A stretch of 64,000 nt of DNA, taken from the NCBI GenBank assembly GCA_003054655.1, contig QAYZ01000014.1, positions 310,001 to 374,000 of the forward strand, read 5' to 3'. Source of the DNA: Spartobacteria bacterium LR76. Lineage in GTDB: Bacteria; Verrucomicrobiota; Verrucomicrobiia; Chthoniobacterales; Terrimicrobiaceae. Position 1 is the stretch's first letter; each line of letters begins with the position of its first letter. A model generated the notes under the pieces. The model saw nothing but the letters and a program-made list of their open reading frames with translations, was not told the origin of the DNA and did no database searches. Made by a program: the position numbers and the translations under genes. Below are positions 33,941-43,206 of this stretch, piece by piece.

Positions 33941-34473
33941 GCGGGAAAACTTCAGATTCGGACACGCCTTACGAGGGGAAATATCTGCGTATCAAGCGCT
34001 CCAATGGATGGGAGTTTGTCCAGCGGACCAAAGTCACAGGCGTGGTGGCGATGTTAGCCATCACGGACGAGAACAAGGTGCTGCTCATCGAGCAGTTCCG
34101 CCCGCCCCTGGGCAAAACAGTGGTGGAGATTCCGGCCGGACTGGCGGGAGACATCTCCGAAGGCGAACCTCTGGTCGAAGCCGCACGACGCGAGCTCCTC
34201 GAGGAGACAGGCTACGATGCCGCGGAACTGGAGCAGGTTTTTGAAGGTCCATCCTCGGCAGGGCTGACCGATGAGGTAATCACCATCTTTCTCGCGCGTG
34301 AGCTGAAGAAAGCCGGGATGGGGGTGGGGGACGGTTCGGAAAAGATCACGCTCCACGAGATACCTCTCGCCGAGGTGGATCGTTGGTTGAAATCACGGCA
34401 GGCTCTCGGACACATCGTTGACAGCCGGGTTTACACAGCGCTTTATTTCGAACTTCGTTCTCGGGGCCGATGA
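33937..34473 (+). CDS. NUDIX hydrolase, ADP-ribose pyrophosphatase-like
   Basis: 178 residues from the ATG overlapping the preceding tail's stop. It resembles ADP-ribose pyrophosphatases: LIEQFRPPLGKTVVEIPAG before the Nudix box GDISEGEPLVEAARRELLEETGY, and SSAGLTDEVITIFLA after it. It would split ADP-ribose into AMP and ribose 5-phosphate, recycling what the ADP-ribosylglycohydrolase and NAD-consuming enzymes release. Coupled by ATGA to the next gene. Confidence 0.9.
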   Translation: MSGKTSDSDTPYEGKYLRIKRSNGWEFVQRTKVTGVVAMLAITDENKVLLIEQFRPPLGKTVVEIPAGLAGDISEGEPLVEAARRELLEETGYDAAELEQVFEGPSSAGLTDEVITIFLARELKKAGMGVGDGSEKITLHEIPLAEVDRWLKSRQALGHIVDSRVYTALYFELRSRGR

Positions 34474-35513
34474 AGTCTCCTCTCGAAAACGTGCTGCTCG
34501 GCACGGCGGTGGGCGACAGTCTGGGACTGCCTGCGGAAGGGCTCACCGCCCGACGTATTGCGCGCCGCTGGCCCGGTCCATGGCGGCAGAGGTTTTTTCT
34601 CGGTCGCGGCATGGTGAGCGACGATACGGAACATACCGTCTTCGTCGCGCAGAGCCTCGCAAGGTTCGACGATGATCCCCGGAATTTCCAGCGCACCCTC
34701 GCTTGGCGGCTACGCTTTTGGCTGCTCTGCCTGCCTGCTGGAATCGGCCTCGCGACCCTCCGCGCCATCCTGAAACTCTGGCTCGGATTTCCTCCTTCCC
34801 GCAGCGGAGTCTTCTCGGCGGGCAATGGACCCGCCATGCGTAGCGCGGTAATCGGTGTTTTCTTCGCAGACGATCCCGCGCGCCTCAGGGCTTTCGTCCA
34901 GGCCTCCACCCGATTGACCCACACTGACCCGAAAGCCGAGATCGGCGCCCTGGCCGTCGCAATGACGGCGGCCTTCGCGGTAAGTTCTCCATTATCTTCC
35001 AGGAATGACAGAGCTGAAATCGGAGCGTTGTGGAAAAGCGCCGGTGCCGATGACTCCGACTGGCAACAACTGATCGACCATATTTTCTCGGCTCATGAAC
35101 AAAACCTCTCCGTGCAGGATTTTGCCCGCATTATCGGCTGCAAAAGTGGCGTTAGCGGTTACGTCTACCAGACCGTGCCAGTAGCACTCTATGCCTGGCT
35201 GCACCATTTCGGGGATTTCCGCGCTTCGATAGAATCCGTGCTTACCTGTGGCGGTGACACCGATACTGTAGGAGCCATCACTGGCGCCTTGGCGGCCCTG
35301 AACGCTCCGATTCCTCTGGAATGGATCGAGAATCTCGGTGACTACCCGATTTCTTCTGCCTACCTGGCGGACCTCGCCTCCGCGTTGGAGACGGTGCAAC
35401 ATGGCGGAGGTCTCCCCATGCCGCCCTTTCACTGGTTCGCGCTGCCACTACGGAACCTTATCTTTCTTGTTATCGTGCTCGCCCACGCATTCCGCCGCCT
35501 CATTCCCTTATGA
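34470..35513 (+). CDS. ADP-ribosylglycohydrolase (DraG/ARH family)
   Basis: 347 residues. The binuclear metal and ADP-ribose sites are recognisable: LLGTAVGDSLGLPAEG near the N-terminus, MVSDDTEHT (usual form SDDT) and CGGDTDTVGAITGALAAL near residue 265. The family removes ADP-ribose from proteins or small molecules. The C-terminus ends with a hydrophobic, basic segment (RNLIFLVIVLAHAFRRL) that might tether it to the membrane. No partner ADP-ribosyltransferase is visible in this operon; the two damaged genes upstream leave room for one having been lost. Confidence 0.92.
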   Translation: MKSPLENVLLGTAVGDSLGLPAEGLTARRIARRWPGPWRQRFFLGRGMVSDDTEHTVFVAQSLARFDDDPRNFQRTLAWRLRFWLLCLPAGIGLATLRAILKLWLGFPPSRSGVFSAGNGPAMRSAVIGVFFADDPARLRAFVQASTRLTHTDPKAEIGALAVAMTAAFAVSSPLSSRNDRAEIGALWKSAGADDSDWQQLIDHIFSAHEQNLSVQDFARIIGCKSGVSGYVYQTVPVALYAWLHHFGDFRASIESVLTCGGDTDTVGAITGALAALNAPIPLEWIENLGDYPISSAYLADLASALETVQHGGGLPMPPFHWFALPLRNLIFLVIVLAHAFRRLIPL

Positions 35514-36055
35514 ACCCGCCATTCCCTCGGTCCTACTGGGCTATACCCGGTCAGATTCTCGCCGGCTGTTATCCCGGCGACCTCGACGCAGCCCAAATGG
35601 ACGTGAAGCTTGATGCATTGCTACGAAGTGGTGTCACTTTAGTTGTCAACCTCATGGAAGAATCCGAAAAGGATCATTTCGGAAACCCTTTTCAAGATTA
35701 TCTTCCCCGCCTCACCGAGCTTGCGCAATCGCGGGGTCAAGCCGTGCAAATGGTGCGATTCCCGATCAGGGATCAGGACATACCCATCCCCGCTCAGATG
35801 CGGGAAATTCTCTCTACCATCCATACGGCCAACACTTCCGGCGGTGTGGTCTACGTTCACTGCTGGGGAGGAAAAGGCCGCACCGCCACCGTCATTGGGT
35901 GCTATCTGATTCAGAGGAACCTGGAAACCAAGGCAACTATACTGGATAGGCTGAAAGCACTGACCGCGCATGCAAGCAAATCCTTTTGGCCCACCCCACA
36001 GACCGCGGAGCAAGGCGAATTCATTACAAACTGGAATTCAGTAAACTCTCGCTGA
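35510..36055 (+). CDS. Dual-specificity / tyrosine phosphatase-like protein
   Basis: 181 residues. The active-site loop YVHCWGGKGRTATVIG fits HCx5R, with Cys as nucleophile. The general acid is probably an Asp in FPIRDQDIP. It resembles the CDKN3/dual-specificity class and the phosphatase domain often found with ADP-ribosylglycohydrolases. The start overlaps the previous stop (ATGA), and this is the last gene of the operon. Substrate unknown; a phosphorylated ADP-ribose or NAD derivative is as likely as a protein. Confidence 0.82.
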   Translation: MNPPFPRSYWAIPGQILAGCYPGDLDAAQMDVKLDALLRSGVTLVVNLMEESEKDHFGNPFQDYLPRLTELAQSRGQAVQMVRFPIRDQDIPIPAQMREILSTIHTANTSGGVVYVHCWGGKGRTATVIGCYLIQRNLETKATILDRLKALTAHASKSFWPTPQTAEQGEFITNWNSVNSR

Positions 36056-36121
36056 ATCCGAGGAATCGCTTGAGCAGCGCGCACTCGACGGAGCCCGGCT
36101 TCCCGAGCGTCATCGTTGCAC

Positions 36122-36403
36122 TTATCTGTTTGCTGCGACGACATCGGCAGCGGCCCCGCCTGGCACCTGCTCAAATCGCGCAGGCGTCATCGAGTGCTCC
36201 GCGCGGCCGCGGGACAGACTGCGGATGGAATTGGCGTAGCCGAACATCTCGCCCAGCGGTACCTCGGCATGGATTGAGCCGCCGCCGTTTTTCTCGCCGA
36301 CGGTCGTGATCCGACCGCGCCGACGGTTAAGGTCGCCGAGAAGATCGCCTTGGTGATCCACTGGCACGGTGTACTCCACTTGCATGATTGGCTCGAGAAG
36401 CAC
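36122..36403 (-). pseudogene. Elongation factor G, C-terminal fragment
   Basis: Domain V of an EF-G: LLEPIMQVEYTV, GDLLGDLNRRRGRI, AEVPLGEMFGYANSIRSLSRGRAEHSM. A stop codon in the same frame lies just upstream, so domains I-IV are absent, and the GTPase part is nowhere in the window. It is a relic of a paralogous fusA-type gene, trapped between the NAD operon and the relaxase module. The 250 bp on its upstream side hold only degraded sequence. Confidence 0.85.
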
Positions 36404-36649
36404 CGGTGGTTGTTGGGGCCGCTATCGGATCTGAACCGGGGTACCTCCCACTTTCGGAAAGTAGGCGTAGGGCTGGTCGAGGTTCTAAGGTCCGGTCTAC
36501 ATCCCATTTACCTGCAACCGCCTGATTGCCGAAGCTTACCAAGTCGACCTATAATCTTGGTCCTCGAGTCAACTGCTGTCGAACCTGCAAAAAAGCCTCA
36601 AGAAAATCGGACGATTTCTTTGTCTCGGCTCGCTATTCCAAGCGGAAAG

Positions 36650-37015
36650 TTATTCGTCCTGATTAACTCTGCTTGAACGCTGTTGAACGTGTATCTCCGA
36701 GATGGTGAAGTGAACGAGTTCGGTTGACTTCTTGTGTGGAGGTTGAAAATCGAAGCTACCCAGCGATATCGCTTGAACTTTCGATGATTGGAGCATGCGA
36801 AAAACTTCCCGCAAGTTTGTTCCGCAGATGTTTACTTCATGGGCGGCGTAGTAGAGATAAATCTCTTCTTCATTATTATCGTCTCTGGGCTGAAGGTTAC
36901 CATATAGCAGATGTCCGTATGGAAGCAGGTGCGCTTCGCCTCCCCCGCTTTCAAAGCGAATGAAGGCTTGAGGAACAGTTTGAACTGTAAATTTAGGTCG
37001 TTCTTGCTCTGGCAT
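36650..37015 (-). CDS. Small protein coupled to the relaxase gene
   Basis: 121 residues starting at the ATG that overlaps the relaxase stop as TAATG; the frame is open further upstream, but only inside the relaxase. No family recognised. It is mixed alpha/beta, with RPKFTVQTVPQAFIRFESG, EEIYLYYAAHEVNICGTNLREVF and LGSFDFQPP. Its tight coupling suggests a role in mobilisation, for instance as an accessory to the relaxase. Confidence 0.6.
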   Translation of the reverse strand: MPEQERPKFTVQTVPQAFIRFESGGGEAHLLPYGHLLYGNLQPRDDNNEEEIYLYYAAHEVNICGTNLREVFRMLQSSKVQAISLGSFDFQPPHKKSTELVHFTISEIHVQQRSSRVNQDE

Positions 37016-37878
37016 TATCTGTGTATTTCTGGTGAGTCGATTGAAGGCGGCTGCATCGATTGGAGGATTTTCCCTTGGCTCGCGAACATCTGCTGCCAGT
37101 ACGGGCTGAGAGGGGCGATCGGCGGCAATCTGCGAAGGCAATCCCTCCAGTAACGGCGACTGGGGAAGAGGGCATGTGTAGTTGTTGAATCCAGTCGCAA
37201 ACGATCGAGCTTATGCTGCAGACGTTCTTTCAGCCGGGTGTGGATCTGTTGAGCAAGGCCAGTCTTTACCGTGCTTTGCGAGGAATTTGGAGTGAGCACG
37301 ATTGTAATGCTTTTTGCATGGGGAAACCGATCGATCAAGTTTCGAATCAGCTCGTGATTTTCCAGTATTATGAGATGATCGATCCCATGAGCACTAGGAG
37401 GTATTCCTCGGGTAAGTACCGCCGGTATCAGGAGTCGATAATCTGCTGGGATTGATTGCCCTCCCACGAGCTGTATCGAGCCATCTGCGGATAGATTCTC
37501 AAATTGTACGATCTGGCCTTTCAGGAGCTTCATTGGGCCACGACGAAAATTGCATTGCGCCTGGAGCTGCTGACCTTTTCTGAGTTCCGTTTTCCGAAAC
37601 TCCAAGGCCATTACGTTTGCGTTGCGGATGAGTTCGTCAAGCTCCTGACTGGTCACCACGCGGGTAGTTCTTTTGGACTGGACTTGCCATCCACCCAAGT
37701 GCTCAAGAGCCTTTACCGTGCAAAGGCGTCCTCGGGGAAATTCGTCCCACCGCTTTTGCACAAGAAGATAGTACGTCTGTTTGGCGCGATAATCGGATAT
37801 GGGATATCCAAGTTCGATAACCGTACAGGGGTCGCCCAGGCGTTTTCGCTCCTCAACGAAACACTGCGGCTCTATCGC
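37015..37878 (-). pseudogene. MobF-type relaxase, C-terminal half beyond an in-frame stop
   Basis: Continues the relaxase frame for 287 codons after the TGA at 37881-37879, with no further stop until TAA at 37015. The first 39 codons before the next start codon (EPQCFVEERKRLGDP, GYPISDYRAKQTYYLL) look coding, which argues that one long gene was interrupted. The later part (KGQIVQFENLSADG, then HGIDHLIILEN) is reminiscent of the end of the TraI/TrwC helicase region, but the match is weak. It could be made only by read-through or by reinitiation at the codon at 37761. Confidence 0.6.
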
Positions 37879-39483
37879 TCAGAAACTTCTTTCTGATAAA
37901 CTTGAGGCGAGTACGGCAACCACTCCATCTGCTCTGTTCTCAAACGCGTTCATGGCAATCTGTAAGGCAGATTCAAAATGGATCACGGAATATCGCGTGC
38001 GCCCTGCTCGTAACTGGCGACTATTGACCAGAGAGCGAGCTGCTGGCGGGGAGACCATTTTTAAAACCAAGGAGAGAAAATCTCCAACGTGAGGCGTCTC
38101 CCGGGTGACGATGCAAAGCTCCCCGGGGCAGTCCCGGATCTTGCGGCTAACGGCAAGGGTGTCCCATTGGGATTGCTTCAGTAATGTCAGTTCTCCCGCT
38201 TCAACAACAGGAGGTACTGGTTCGCCATAGAGGCTCACGACCCGGAGGGCATCTGGCCGGATAGCTGCGGCAGCCAGAGATCGGCGAGATCGGGCGGAGG
38301 CTCTCGACGTGAACTTGAATTTCAATCGGTGGCTCTTGCCGGTGCCGAGGCCTTCCCGCAAGGCATGCAAAATCCGATTCTCTGCGGCAAAAGCTCGCCC
38401 GTAGCAGAGCGTTCCGTTCTCTCCACGTAAAATCCGGCCGGTTCTTGCCTCAGCGGCCACCCTTTCTTCAATCATGCGCATGACTTCGGCCAAGGGGACC
38501 GTGGAGCCTAGATTTGCCGCGAGGATGCGACCGCTCAGACACATCAGGGTCTGGGTGCTGGCCACCCGAAAATGCCGGTAGAAATCATCCAGCAGAAGCG
38601 GGTGCTCAGTCGTGGCGGTACGGACAGGCATGATCATGACACCATTGGCAAGTTTTCGCCATCTTTTACGCTGGTCCCTAAGTGAAGCGCCGCTAGTCGT
38701 CTGCGGCAAAGTGCGACGAGAGGACAATGCTGCAATTCGTTGCTCAAGGGACTGGGAGAAGTATCGTCCGCCAATTTCAGCAGCTTTTGCTGCAGTGTAT
38801 TCAGCCCGACGCGAGAAAGATCGCAGTAGTTGCTCGGTTATTCCCTGCATCTCCCATAGCAGGGATCCTGGCGGTCCAAGATCGATGCCGTATCCTGTCG
38901 CTCTCAGCGCCGACACCAGCGAGTAATGGTACGCCGCGCGAATCGCCATCTGATGGTAAAACAGCGGGTAGGCATCGAGGGCTCCGAGATCCGGCGCTAC
39001 CCGCAGAAGAACATGCTCGTGGAGTTGAGGCTCCAGGGTGCGGTTCCACGGATGAGCGAAAGCCCAAGCCTCTACGGGTACAGGGTCAAGCCGCCGCCGT
39101 CCCCCAGTCATCCGGCGGGTCATGTAGTACCGACTGGCGAAGCAAATGGTTTCTTGCGCGGCCTTGCGGTGGTACCGCAGAAAATCGACAAGAATCTCAG
39201 GTCCAGCCAGAGCCGCCACACTGAAAGACTTGGGCGCTCCAAAGCAGCATTCATACGCGATGACTCGATTCGTTCCGCAAGGTGAGGCCATTACGCCAGC
39301 GTGATATGTCCCGGGCTCCAACGGTATCCATAAGGCGTCACCTTCGATGTCTGGAGCAATGACCGTTCTCTGAGGCAAACAAATTGGGGCAGGCGTAGCA
39401 TCCCACATGCGAGAGCGGTCGAAGTCTCCCTCAAAGTACTGCAATAACTTTGTGCGATTCTTTCTCGTAATCAGGTTTAGCAT
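37879..39483 (-). CDS. MobF-type (TrwC-like) relaxase, N-terminal part
   Basis: 534 residues up to an in-frame TGA. TrwC-like landmarks: ECCFGAPKSFSVAALAG (usual form TFSAPKSVS) and WAFAHPWNRTLEPQLHEHVLL, which holds the metal-binding His cluster (usual form QLHTH). A Tyr near residue 16 (LLQYFEGD) is in the position of the nicking tyrosine. The following region has GRILRGENGTLCYGR and should lead into the helicase part. The protein would nick an origin of transfer and lead DNA into a recipient cell. An AT-rich region with ATGCAAAATGCAAAAT repeats lies just before the start. Confidence 0.75.
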   Translation of the reverse strand: MLNLITRKNRTKLLQYFEGDFDRSRMWDATPAPICLPQRTVIAPDIEGDALWIPLEPGTYHAGVMASPCGTNRVIAYECCFGAPKSFSVAALAGPEILVDFLRYHRKAAQETICFASRYYMTRRMTGGRRRLDPVPVEAWAFAHPWNRTLEPQLHEHVLLRVAPDLGALDAYPLFYHQMAIRAAYHYSLVSALRATGYGIDLGPPGSLLWEMQGITEQLLRSFSRRAEYTAAKAAEIGGRYFSQSLEQRIAALSSRRTLPQTTSGASLRDQRKRWRKLANGVMIMPVRTATTEHPLLLDDFYRHFRVASTQTLMCLSGRILAANLGSTVPLAEVMRMIEERVAAEARTGRILRGENGTLCYGRAFAAENRILHALREGLGTGKSHRLKFKFTSRASARSRRSLAAAAIRPDALRVVSLYGEPVPPVVEAGELTLLKQSQWDTLAVSRKIRDCPGELCIVTRETPHVGDFLSLVLKMVSPPAARSLVNSRQLRAGRTRYSVIHFESALQIAMNAFENRADGVVAVLASSLSERSF

Positions 39484-40090
39484 TTCCTGATGGGACCTAA
39501 AAATGCGATATACTCATGCAAAATGCAAAATATTTACGAAATTAGCCCTATGGTAAGCTGGAAAGCTCTCTGTTCCAGAGAGTCCGAGGTCTGGCGTTTT
39601 CCACCCAAAGCGCAATATCAAAGTGTGCCAAAATGGCGCACTCTTACTGAGTCGATTGAGCATCGTCGGCAGGCGATTGCACCGCGCGAGCCTTTGGTCG
39701 CGTGGTGGAGGTCATCCATGGTGATTGTAGTGGATCCGGGGAGATCGCGCTGATCCACTTCGAGCAGGGCGTCGGCATCGGGTTCTTTTTGAATCACGTG
39801 GCCAGTCTATTCTTTGCTGAACTACCCCGGAGAAGAACGCTGCAAACCGCCGTTTGCATGATGTCCGGCAGCTGATAGCCTCGCTAGTCCAAACCTTCGG
39901 GGATCAGTGGGCGCGATTTCATCAAAATCATCTGGTTAACGCTCTGGGCGGTACCGAGACCCGGTTGCTGCCCGTTCTTGACTATCTGCAACCGCTTGGC
40001 CTGACAGCCGGTCAGTCGTGGGTCACGCGGCGGCAAAGAACGCCATCGTCAATCAGGCTGCTCCACTGTCCGGGTTATCTCGCGAACGCA
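39484..40090. other. Intergenic region before the relaxase gene
   Basis: The 60 bp next to the relaxase start are AT-rich and hold a tandem ATGCAAA(A)TGCAAAAT repeat, which could include the promoter or an origin of transfer. Beyond that there is no frame I would call a gene and no operator copy. The rest appears to be degraded DNA. Confidence 0.4.
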
Positions 40091-40564
40091 TTATCTCAGC
40101 CAAAGGTGAGCCCGGTCGGCCTTCAGGCGGAGATGCCACATGTGCGCAACGGTGATGACGTCCGTGGAAACCGGCAACGGGAAGAAATGAACGTCTTCGT
40201 TCTCGACTCCCGCCAGCACGGACGACACCGCCGCCACGAGATCCGAGGCCAGAACGATATTCATCGCCTCGCCGAAGGAAGCAACTATCGCAACCAGCCT
40301 GCTCCGGTACCCGCGCGACTCGATCTCCCTATCGACTGGGCTCTCCAGTGATCCGCGACGAGACACTCCGATGTGCTCCGCATCCGCATATTTCCGTAGG
40401 GTGATATGATCACCACTGAGCGGAGGTCTGTTTCGGACCACTCCGATGTAGCGATCTCGAAACAACCGCTGAATGCGAATTTCAGGTCCGGTCTGTCCAA
40501 CCACGCCGATATAGAGTTCGACCCTCCCCTCCGTTAACAGGCACTCCAGGGCGGTCAGGAGCAA
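40091..40564 (-). pseudogene. LysR-family regulator, C-terminal fragment
   Basis: The last 157 codons of a LysR-type effector domain: ELYIGVVGQTG, LFRDRYIGVVR, RLVAIVASFGEAMNIVLASDLVAAV and the closing TVAHMWHLRLKADRAHLWLR. The N-terminal winged helix-turn-helix is missing, so it cannot bind DNA. It is a relic at the junction between the mobilisation genes and locus 2. Confidence 0.8.
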
Positions 40565-40654
40565 TTGTGATCACCATGGACGATGCTCCTTATCGGGATG
40601 GAGCGAGCGTGGGGACTGTTTTCGCAATATCTCGCTAAATGAGAACGTTAGTCT

Positions 40655-41755
40655 CTAGGTGCAGCGATCGTAGGCGGAAAGGGAAACCGTGCCACGAAGG
40701 GGCATTCGGTTTAGGAAACGGCGAAGATTCTCGGAGGCGAACTCGCCGTAAATGTGCGTCATGTCTGCAGTTGGGGCTCCGATGTGAGGAGAGAGGACTG
40801 CATTTGGGTAGGTCCAAAAGGAATGCTCAGGAGTGAGCGGCTCCGTTGCCACGACATCCAGAGCTGCTCGGATCCGGCCTGATTGGAGTTCCCGCTGGAG
40901 TGCCTCTTCATTCACAAGATGACCGCGAGCGATGTTCACGAAAACCGCCCCATCGGGAAGTCGGGAAAGGAGGTTTTCGTCCACGCATTGGAAGGTATTC
41001 GGAGTCAATGCCTCGCATTCGAAGAGGACCTCGCTTTTGGAGAACAGCGAGGAAAGAGAATCGCACGGATTTACCCTGGCCTGTTCCATGACTTCCGTCG
41101 GAACTCCATGGGAGTAGGCGAACACCTGAACGTCGAACGGGCGGAGGAGTCGGACGAGGCTTTGTGCAATTTGGCCGAAACCGTGTAAACCGACCCGGCG
41201 TCCGAAGAGCGTTTGCGTCTGCAGGGTTTCCACCATGTCCCAAAATGGCGTGTGGCTGAACTCCTCGGTTTGGGATCGCCAGGCACCCTGGTTTCTCAAA
41301 GCCGACAGCGCGAGGAGAAGGGCTTGCTCGGCAACTTGTCCCGCCGCGAGGTTTCCCCAGTTGGTGACGATCCCGCCACGTTCAAAGAACGATCTCGGAA
41401 CCAAACCCTTCGGGCTGCCAGTGACGTGGCAGATATACTTCAGCGGCGACTCCGGGTCTGCTGCGATATCATCCGGGACCCGCGGAGTCGACCAGCAGGA
41501 CAGAATTGCAGTCGGTTGATAATCCCTGAGAACGGCTTGCCATTCCTCTGCCTTGAGGCAGCAGGCCTCGACACTTCGCGTTTCAGGAAAGATGGAGTTG
41601 AGGAGACTGGCGTCCGGAAAGAACTTTCGCATTTCATACCGATTGAGCGTCACCAGGAGTCGGCTTGTCGTGGAAAGCACACAGTCCGATTTCTCAGTTT
41701 CAACGGCGGCGATTTTCTGTTCCAAAATATCGGGGACGGTGTTCAAAAGTTCCAT
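40655..41755 (-). CDS. D-isomer-specific 2-hydroxyacid dehydrogenase family protein
   Basis: 366 residues from the ATG before ELLNTVPDI; the frame is open upstream but overlaps the regulatory motif and neighbouring gene. The NAD-binding Rossmann motif is VGLHGFGQIAQSLVRLL; ECEALTPNTFQCVD and FVNIARGHLVNEEAL follow, with the active-site Arg (NIARG) and His (SPHIGAPT). The family reduces 2-keto acids or oxidises 2-hydroxy acids. The N-terminal part is atypical. A copy of the locus 2 motif lies 67 bp upstream, so it probably belongs to that regulon; the substrate may be a sugar-acid catabolite. Confidence 0.85.
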   Translation of the reverse strand: MELLNTVPDILEQKIAAVETEKSDCVLSTTSRLLVTLNRYEMRKFFPDASLLNSIFPETRSVEACCLKAEEWQAVLRDYQPTAILSCWSTPRVPDDIAADPESPLKYICHVTGSPKGLVPRSFFERGGIVTNWGNLAAGQVAEQALLLALSALRNQGAWRSQTEEFSHTPFWDMVETLQTQTLFGRRVGLHGFGQIAQSLVRLLRPFDVQVFAYSHGVPTEVMEQARVNPCDSLSSLFSKSEVLFECEALTPNTFQCVDENLLSRLPDGAVFVNIARGHLVNEEALQRELQSGRIRAALDVVATEPLTPEHSFWTYPNAVLSPHIGAPTADMTHIYGEFASENLRRFLNRMPLRGTVSLSAYDRCT

Positions 41756-41822
41756 GATTCTTGAGTGCCGGATTACGAAAATGATCCCCCAGTTGGTGGA
41801 TTCACGACAACCGCACCTGTAC

Positions 41823-41836
41823 TCGTACAATAGAGC
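41823..41836 (-). promoter_or_regulatory. Locus 2 motif, copy 1
   Basis: GCTCTATTGTACGA on the minus strand, between the esterase stop and the dehydrogenase start (67 bp before it). The least conserved copy in the right half. Confidence 0.6.
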
Positions 41837-41868
41837 CGTAAAACCCACCGATCCCAGTGCGCCAAAAT

Positions 41869-43206
41869 CTATTCCGACGGCTTGGCGATTTCTTTGGTCC
41901 AGGAAATGAGCGGGATGCTTTTCCCTTCCAGAATCGCGCGGCGCCATGCCGCCGCCCGGGTTTGAAATGGGGCCTGCGAGTTCTTTGTTCCTCCATGGTC
42001 GGAGGCTGGCATGATGACCACCTCTTTCGGGCATTGAAGCTGATTCACGAGTGTAAAGACACCAGTCGGTGGCGAGGTGGTGTCGATGAGACCGAGGCCG
42101 ATGAGCGCAGGGCATTTAATGCGGTGCGCGAAGTTTACCGCATCAAAATAGCGGGATGTTTCGAGCACTGCCTCGGGCTCACCTGATCCGGCATTGGCGA
42201 TCCAGAACGGCCAGCCGGGCTGCCGCTTCGCTTCGCGGCCCGTATGGTCGCAACCTGCCGGAACAAGAGCCGTCACGCCCGTGACTGCGGGATGCAGTGC
42301 AGCAGCAGCCAGGGCTTGCAGAGCGCCCTGGCTTGCGCCAGATGCCAAAAGATTTTGGCCATCCCAGTCCGGCCGCCGGGTTAGGTATTCGATCGCCTGA
42401 TAGCAGCCTAGAAACATCCGAAGAAAGTAGCTCTTTTCGCGATTATCGTTTCCGATACTAGCGTAGTTATTGAGCGACGTTGATGCCTCGTGATCGTAGA
42501 ACGCCTGGGATTCATCAATGGGGAGATCGTGAGCCATGATGTTCAGTGCCAGCCATCCCTCAGCGGCGCGATCCACTACCCACTCCTTCTTCAGCGGATA
42601 AACTCCCGCCCACTGAAAGATGACGAGTGCAGGCAGTTTATTGGTTCCCGTTGGACGTGCGATCTGACCCTGCACCTGTGTCCCATCGTATCCTCTCAAG
42701 GTGATTTTCCAGCACACGACTCCAGTGCGTCCGCTCTCCACCTTTTCGAGCATGGCATCCGGCGGAATGGACGCCATCCGGCTCACCATGGAATCCCAGA
42801 AGGAATCGAAGTCGTCGGGCAATGGGACAGAGGGAGCCAGTTTCCAAGGCTCAATAGCCGCACCCGAGGCGGCGCGAACCACCGGTTTCCCGGGCTGTGA
42901 GGCGGTAGTTTCCAGCAAGAGCGTGGAGGCGGTGTCTGTCTGAACCTCGATGATACCGCGGCCGTCACTCAGATTTACCTGATCCCGAAGAACGATATCC
43001 GCGCCGTTTCGCTTTATCACGTAGGCGATCTTGGTCGGCGTCGCCGCGTTTCCACCGGTGTACGAAACATTCCAAACGATCTTGTCTCCTGTTTGCCAGA
43101 CGCCCGAGGAGTGAACCGGAGAAATGGACAGCGCGGGAGCGGGATCGGCAGCGAGCCCATGAGCAAAGGGCACCAGGCACGCCCATCCGATATGCAGCAG
43201 TTTCAT
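41869..43206 (-). CDS. Secreted acetyl xylan esterase-like (CE7) hydrolase
   Basis: 445 residues from the ATG before KLLHIGWACLVPFAHGLAADP, a signal peptide; it overlaps the deacetylase stop (ATGA). An immunoglobulin-like N-terminal domain is followed by an alpha/beta hydrolase of the acetyl xylan esterase/cephalosporin deacetylase type: nucleophile Ser in LLASGASQGALQALA, Asp in LGLIDTTSPP and His in MPASDHGG. It probably removes acetyl groups from the target glycan. It shares an operon with the CE4 deacetylase. Confidence 0.85.
   Translation of the reverse strand: MKLLHIGWACLVPFAHGLAADPAPALSISPVHSSGVWQTGDKIVWNVSYTGGNAATPTKIAYVIKRNGADIVLRDQVNLSDGRGIIEVQTDTASTLLLETTASQPGKPVVRAASGAAIEPWKLAPSVPLPDDFDSFWDSMVSRMASIPPDAMLEKVESGRTGVVCWKITLRGYDGTQVQGQIARPTGTNKLPALVIFQWAGVYPLKKEWVVDRAAEGWLALNIMAHDLPIDESQAFYDHEASTSLNNYASIGNDNREKSYFLRMFLGCYQAIEYLTRRPDWDGQNLLASGASQGALQALAAAALHPAVTGVTALVPAGCDHTGREAKRQPGWPFWIANAGSGEPEAVLETSRYFDAVNFAHRIKCPALIGLGLIDTTSPPTGVFTLVNQLQCPKEVVIMPASDHGGTKNSQAPFQTRAAAWRRAILEGKSIPLISWTKEIAKPSE

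Noticed and set aside
37879-37881. Selenocysteine or programmed read-through at the relaxase TGA
   Set aside because: No SECIS-like hairpin was recognised downstream and relaxases are not known selenoproteins. A nonsense mutation is simpler.
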